From Lysobacteraceae bacterium (GTDB taxonomy: Bacteria; Pseudomonadota; Gammaproteobacteria; Xanthomonadales; Xanthomonadaceae): 8,375 nt of DNA. Positions 5,437-8,375 of this stretch are shown in pieces (position 1 is the first letter of the stretch; every line of letters starts with the position of its first letter). The position numbers and the translations under genes are program-made. Location: contig DMID01000031.1 of NCBI GenBank assembly GCA_003449195.1, positions 1-8,375 of the forward strand, in the 5' to 3' direction. The notes under the pieces were generated by a model, which made no database searches, was not told where the DNA came from, and saw only the letters and a list, made by a program, of their open reading frames with translations.

Positions 5437-7530
5437 TCACTGGCCGATGTGCTGCTTCAGCCACGCGTTGACGGTGTCGTGCCACAGGATCGAATTCTGC
5501 GGCTTGAGCACCCAGTGGTTCTCGTCCGGGAAGTACAGGAACTTCGACTCGATGCCCTTGCGCTGCGCGGCGGTGAAGGCGGCCAGCCCCTGCTCCACCG
5601 GAATGCGGAAATCCTGCTGACCGTGGATCACCAGGATCGGCGCCTTCCAGTCCTTCACGTGGTCGATCGGGTTGAATTTCTCGTAACCGGCCGGGTTCTG
5701 CCACGGCGTGCCGCCGTTTTCCCATTCACTGAACCACAGCTCCTCGGTGCTGTAGCCCATCATGCGGTTGTCGAACACGCCATCGTGATCCACCAGACAC
5801 TTGAATGGCGAGTTGCCGTCCTTGTCGAACCAGTTGCCGGCCAGCCAGTAGGTCATGTAGCCGCCATAACTGGCACCCAGCGCACAGGCCTTGCCGCCGT
5901 CGAGGAAGGCGTACTGCTTCTGCGCCGCCTCCCAGCCCTTCTGCAGATCTTCCAGCGGGCGGTCGCCCCAGTGTTGGCTGATCGCATCGGTGAAGGCCTG
6001 GCCGTAGCCGGTGGAGCCGTGGAAATCGATCATCACCACCGCATAGCCCTGGCCGGCATAGGTCTGCGGGTTCCAGCGATAGCTCCAGCCGTTGCCGAAG
6101 CTGCCCTGCGGGCCGCCGTGGATCAGGAACGCCACCGGATACTTCTTGCCGGGCTGGTAGTTCCACGGCTTGACCACGTAGCCGTGCACGGTGTCATCGT
6201 TCCAGCCCTTGAAGCTGAACTGCTCGAAATCGCCCCAGGCCACGTCCGGCAGCACCTCGCCGGCGGACGGCGTGATCGCGCGCAGCGGCGCCTTGGCCGC
6301 CGCATCGGTCACCAGGATCTGGTCGCCGCTCTTGAGCGAATTGCGGGTAATGGCCAGGGTCGGGCCGGCCAGCTCGACCGCGCCCACGCTGCCCTCGCCC
6401 ACCAGCTTGACGACCTTGCCGCTGGCGATGTCCACCTTGAACAACGGGTGCTCACCCATGTCGTCGGCGGTGGTGTAGATCGCCTTGCCGTCTTCGGTCA
6501 GCACGATGCCGCCGGCCGAACGGTCCCATTGCGGCGCGATCTCGCGCACCACGCCGCTGCCCAAGTCCATCGCCATCAGGCCGAAGCGGTCGGCCTCGAA
6601 ACCCGGTCGCTTCATCGCGGTGTAGTAGAGCGTGCCGCCGTCGGCGGAAAACACCGGGCCACCATCCCATGCCTTGTTGGCCGCCGTCAGGTTGACCGGC
6701 GCGGCGCGGCCGGAAGCGTCCAGCCTGTACAGGTCGAAATTGGTGGACCACGGTTCTTCGCGGCCGGCCACGCGGATGCTGGCCACCAGCGACTGTCCGT
6801 CCGGTGCCCACGCGTAATCCTCGCTGCCGCCGAAAGGCTTGGACGGCACGTCGCCGGCCAGGGTGATGCTCACCGCCGAAGCGCCGACCACCGGCTTGCC
6901 GTCGGCCGCCGGCAATGCGGTGACGAACAAGGTATTGCGACGGCCGTCGTTCCACGTGTCCCAATGGCGCACGAACAACTGGTCGAACACCTTGCCCGAG
7001 GCCTTGCCGGCTTCGGCGGCATCGAGCTTCTTCTTCGTGCAGTCCAGATCCGAGCCGCAATCCTGGAACACGCCCGCGCTGAAGGCGATGCGCTCGCCCT
7101 TCGGCGACAGCCTGTAGCTGTCCACGTCGAGTGCGAACGCGGTGAGCTGGCGCGGCTCGCCGCCGGACAGCGGCAGCGCGTACAACTGCTGGCTGCCGTT
7201 CTTGGCGCTGAGGAAGTAGACCGTCTTGCCATCGGGCGAAATCGACGGCGAGTTGACGTTCCAGCCTTCCGGCGTGAGCCGCTGCGGCGGGCGCAGGTCG
7301 CGCGTGCGCAGGTTGCGTACCCACAGGCCGGTGGAGGCCTTGCTGGCGTCGGCATTCATCACCCGCTTGGCGAACACCAGCGTGCCGCCGTCGGGCGTGA
7401 GCACCGGCGAGGACACGCGGTCCAGGCGGACCATGTCCTGCACGTCGAAACCGCGCGTGGCGGCAGGTGCGGCGGAAGCCGTGGCGGCGGCCAGCATGGC
7501 CAGGGGCAACAGGGCGTGACGCAGGTTCAT
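5437..7530 (-). CDS. Secreted S9-family serine peptidase, DPP5/acylaminoacyl-peptidase-like
   Basis: This 697-residue prolyl-oligopeptidase-family enzyme should hydrolyse short peptides in the periplasm, probably releasing dipeptides from the N-terminus (DPP5-like); exact specificity is inferred. A signal peptide is visible: MNLRHALLPLAMLAAATASA, with likely cleavage after Ala20. Residues of about 30-430 are beta-propeller, with repeats such as LTPDGGTLVFAKR, ISPDGKTVYFLSA, LSPKGERIAFSAG, WAPDGQSLVASIR and FSADGGTLYYTAM. The C-terminal alpha/beta-hydrolase carries HGGPQG (471-476), nucleophile Ser554 in GASYGG (552-557), Asp640 in HGQQDFRIP and His672 in DENHWVLKP, so the triad is complete. 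There are four cysteines: Cys158 and Cys164 (DCGSDLDC, in a polar insertion) and Cys549 and Cys578 flanking the active Ser. ATG 7530 has GGAG five bases upstream (7539-7536) and starts the signal peptide; the frame stays open further upstream but that extension is not protein-like. The OPT transporter gene lies upstream on the same strand, which suggests a shared peptide-use role. Confidence 0.92.
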   Translation of the reverse strand: MNLRHALLPLAMLAAATASAAPAATRGFDVQDMVRLDRVSSPVLTPDGGTLVFAKRVMNADASKASTGLWVRNLRTRDLRPPQRLTPEGWNVNSPSISPDGKTVYFLSAKNGSQQLYALPLSGGEPRQLTAFALDVDSYRLSPKGERIAFSAGVFQDCGSDLDCTKKKLDAAEAGKASGKVFDQLFVRHWDTWNDGRRNTLFVTALPAADGKPVVGASAVSITLAGDVPSKPFGGSEDYAWAPDGQSLVASIRVAGREEPWSTNFDLYRLDASGRAAPVNLTAANKAWDGGPVFSADGGTLYYTAMKRPGFEADRFGLMAMDLGSGVVREIAPQWDRSAGGIVLTEDGKAIYTTADDMGEHPLFKVDIASGKVVKLVGEGSVGAVELAGPTLAITRNSLKSGDQILVTDAAAKAPLRAITPSAGEVLPDVAWGDFEQFSFKGWNDDTVHGYVVKPWNYQPGKKYPVAFLIHGGPQGSFGNGWSYRWNPQTYAGQGYAVVMIDFHGSTGYGQAFTDAISQHWGDRPLEDLQKGWEAAQKQYAFLDGGKACALGASYGGYMTYWLAGNWFDKDGNSPFKCLVDHDGVFDNRMMGYSTEELWFSEWENGGTPWQNPAGYEKFNPIDHVKDWKAPILVIHGQQDFRIPVEQGLAAFTAAQRKGIESKFLYFPDENHWVLKPQNSILWHDTVNAWLKQHIGQ

Positions 7531-7564
7531 CGGGGCTCCGCGGACATCGTGTGGAAACCTGCCG

Positions 7565-7593
7565 ATGGTAGGCGCTGGGCCGGCCTGCGGCAA
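7565..7593 (-). promoter_or_regulatory. Candidate sigma-70 promoter for the S9 peptidase gene
   Basis: Read leftward, TTGCCG (7593-7588) and TACCAT (7570-7565) are separated by exactly 17 bases and each match the -35 and -10 consensus at four of six positions. Transcription would start near 7558, giving a leader of roughly 28 bases that includes the GGAG ribosome-binding site. The placement behind the OPT hairpin and ahead of the S9 ATG is right. The match is moderate for GC-rich DNA. Confidence 0.42.
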
Positions 7594-7610
7594 AGGCATG
7601 AAGTCACGGT

Positions 7611-7622
7611 GGCCGCGCGGCC
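7611..7622. promoter_or_regulatory. 12-bp perfect palindrome upstream of the S9 promoter
   Basis: GGCCGCGCGGCC is its own reverse complement and lies 18 bases upstream of the candidate -35 box. This is a usual place for an activator site, but all-GC palindromes are common by chance in such DNA. No regulator can be named. Confidence 0.25.
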
Positions 7623-7646
7623 GTGATGCCACGGCTGGCATGAACG

Positions 7647-7672
7647 CCGAGGGCGCCATCCGGCGCCCTCGG
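7647..7672 (-). terminator. Perfect 11-bp hairpin behind the OPT gene
   Basis: CCGAGGGCGCC (7647-7657) and GGCGCCCTCGG (7662-7672) form a perfect 11-bp stem with a 4-base loop, 26 bases after the OPT stop codon. Leftward, CGTTCATGCC follows, so there is no T-tract. It probably ends or trims the OPT transcript and sets the S9 gene apart as a separate unit, consistent with the promoter candidate downstream of it. Confidence 0.6.
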
Positions 7673-7698
7673 TAACGCACCCGCATGGGGAACGCGGA

Positions 7699-8375
7699 TC
7701 AGCCCGCCTGTTCGCCCTTCTTGCCGGCGCGGTAAAGCAGCCAGCCGACCAGAGCCAACACCAGCAGGCCGAACCATTGGTTGAGGTTCAGCGCTTCGGG
7801 CAAGGCCAGCACGTCGGCATGGCCGGACACCACGATCGGGATCGCGATGGCGATGCCCATCAGCGCCTCGCCGGTGATCAGGCCGGCGGAGAACAGCACG
7901 CCCGGGCGATGCACGCGGTCGCGGCCTCCCTCGTCATCGGGACCGATCTTGTGGAAGCGCTCGACGAAGTGCGCGATCAGGCCACCGATGAAGATCGGCA
8001 CCATCAGCTCCAGCGGCAGATAGATGCCGATGGCCGCCGCCAGCACCGGCACGCGGAAGCGCGCATTGCGCTTCTTGAACTGCTCGTCCACGGCGATGAT
8101 GGCCGCACCGATCACCGCGCCGATGCCGATCATCGTCCACGGCAACTGGCCACCGAACAGCCCGCGCGCCACCGAAGCCATCAGCGTGGCCTGCGGCGCG
8201 GCCAGCGACTGCGGGTGCTCCGGCGTGGCCGGGCCGATGCCATAGGCCTGCGCCAGCAGGTTCAACACCGGCGCCATGATCAGCGCGCACGAGAATGCGC
8301 CGATGCCCAGCATCAACTGCTGCTTCCACGGCGTGGCCCCGACCAGATAGCCGGCCTTGAGGTCCTGCAGGTTGT
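7699..8375 (-). CDS. OPT-family oligopeptide transporter, C-terminal part (5' end beyond window)
   Basis: The leftward frame is open from the window edge to a TGA at 7701-7699 and gives the last 224 residues of an OPT-family inner-membrane transporter; bacterial members are usually well over 600 residues. It begins inside the characteristic segment NLQDLKAGYLVGATPWKQQ. Further family-like pieces are GIYLPLELMVPIFIGGLIA and SAGLITGEALMGIAIAIP. About five or six membrane segments are visible, the last being WFGLLVLALVGWLLY, before a basic tail (RAGKKGEQAG). OPT proteins import oligopeptides, or in some branches metal chelates, with protons; substrate cannot be settled from this end. A polar loop RFHKIGPDDEGGRDRVHRPG separates two segments. 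The ATG near 8313 is internal, as the frame and the motif continue upstream. The S9 peptidase gene follows on the same strand after a hairpin. Confidence 0.92.
   Translation of the reverse strand, partial: NLQDLKAGYLVGATPWKQQLMLGIGAFSCALIMAPVLNLLAQAYGIGPATPEHPQSLAAPQATLMASVARGLFGGQLPWTMIGIGAVIGAAIIAVDEQFKKRNARFRVPVLAAAIGIYLPLELMVPIFIGGLIAHFVERFHKIGPDDEGGRDRVHRPGVLFSAGLITGEALMGIAIAIPIVVSGHADVLALPEALNLNQWFGLLVLALVGWLLYRAGKKGEQAG

Noticed and set aside
3737..5620. 627-codon + strand frame across the gap and DUF819
   Set aside because: Low-complexity polar product antisense to a clear membrane protein; no ribosome-binding site or family pattern.
5080..7626. 848-codon + strand frame opposite the S9 peptidase gene
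   Set aside because: Arg/His/Ala/Gln-rich with no domain; the - strand S9 reading has a signal peptide, a propeller and a full catalytic triad.
7531..7686. N-terminal extension of the S9 peptidase frame upstream of 7530
   Set aside because: The extension would bury a clean signal peptide, is Arg/Pro-rich, and covers the promoter candidate and the OPT hairpin.

Overview
The window is GC-rich bacterial chromosome with an ordinary housekeeping and nutrient-transport character. Protein style (the CorA N-terminus, a CstA/YbdD pair, a secreted S9 peptidase next to an OPT transporter) and GC-rich codon use suggest a gammaproteobacterium of the Xanthomonadaceae/Lysobacteraceae group. That assignment rests on remembered family resemblance, not on a search. 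I saw no mobile elements, CRISPR arrays, tRNAs or rRNAs.

Left half, + strand: the 3' end of a small membrane protein gene (ends at 176); corA, a Mg2+/Co2+ channel with an intact GMN motif (214-1227); a 128-bp gap holding a nested inverted repeat; cstA, a carbon-starvation/pyruvate-type transporter (1356-3428); and, one base later, its small conserved partner of the YbdD/YjiX family (3430-3654). A strong intrinsic terminator (3691-3721) closes this unit.

Middle: about 360 bp (3722-4081) without a convincing gene lies between the two converging gene sets. It holds repeated CTCCGTC heptamers, a hairpin and a short degenerate heptad tract.

Right half, - strand, read from right to left: the C-terminal 224 residues of an OPT-family oligopeptide transporter (runs off the right edge, ends at 7699), a perfect 11-bp hairpin, a candidate sigma-70 promoter, a secreted S9 (DPP5-like) serine peptidase with complete catalytic triad (5437-7530), a perfect 13-bp hairpin, and a DUF819 multi-pass membrane protein (4082-5344).

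The common theme is acquisition of peptides and small carboxylates. The exported S9 peptidase would cut peptides in the periplasm, OPT would import oligopeptides, and CstA takes up pyruvate or peptides when carbon is short. DUF819 is probably another transporter of unknown substrate. I did not find a clearly novel system. The points most worth a second look are the YbdD partner, the repeat-bearing convergent gap, and the possible S9-DUF819 read-through unit.
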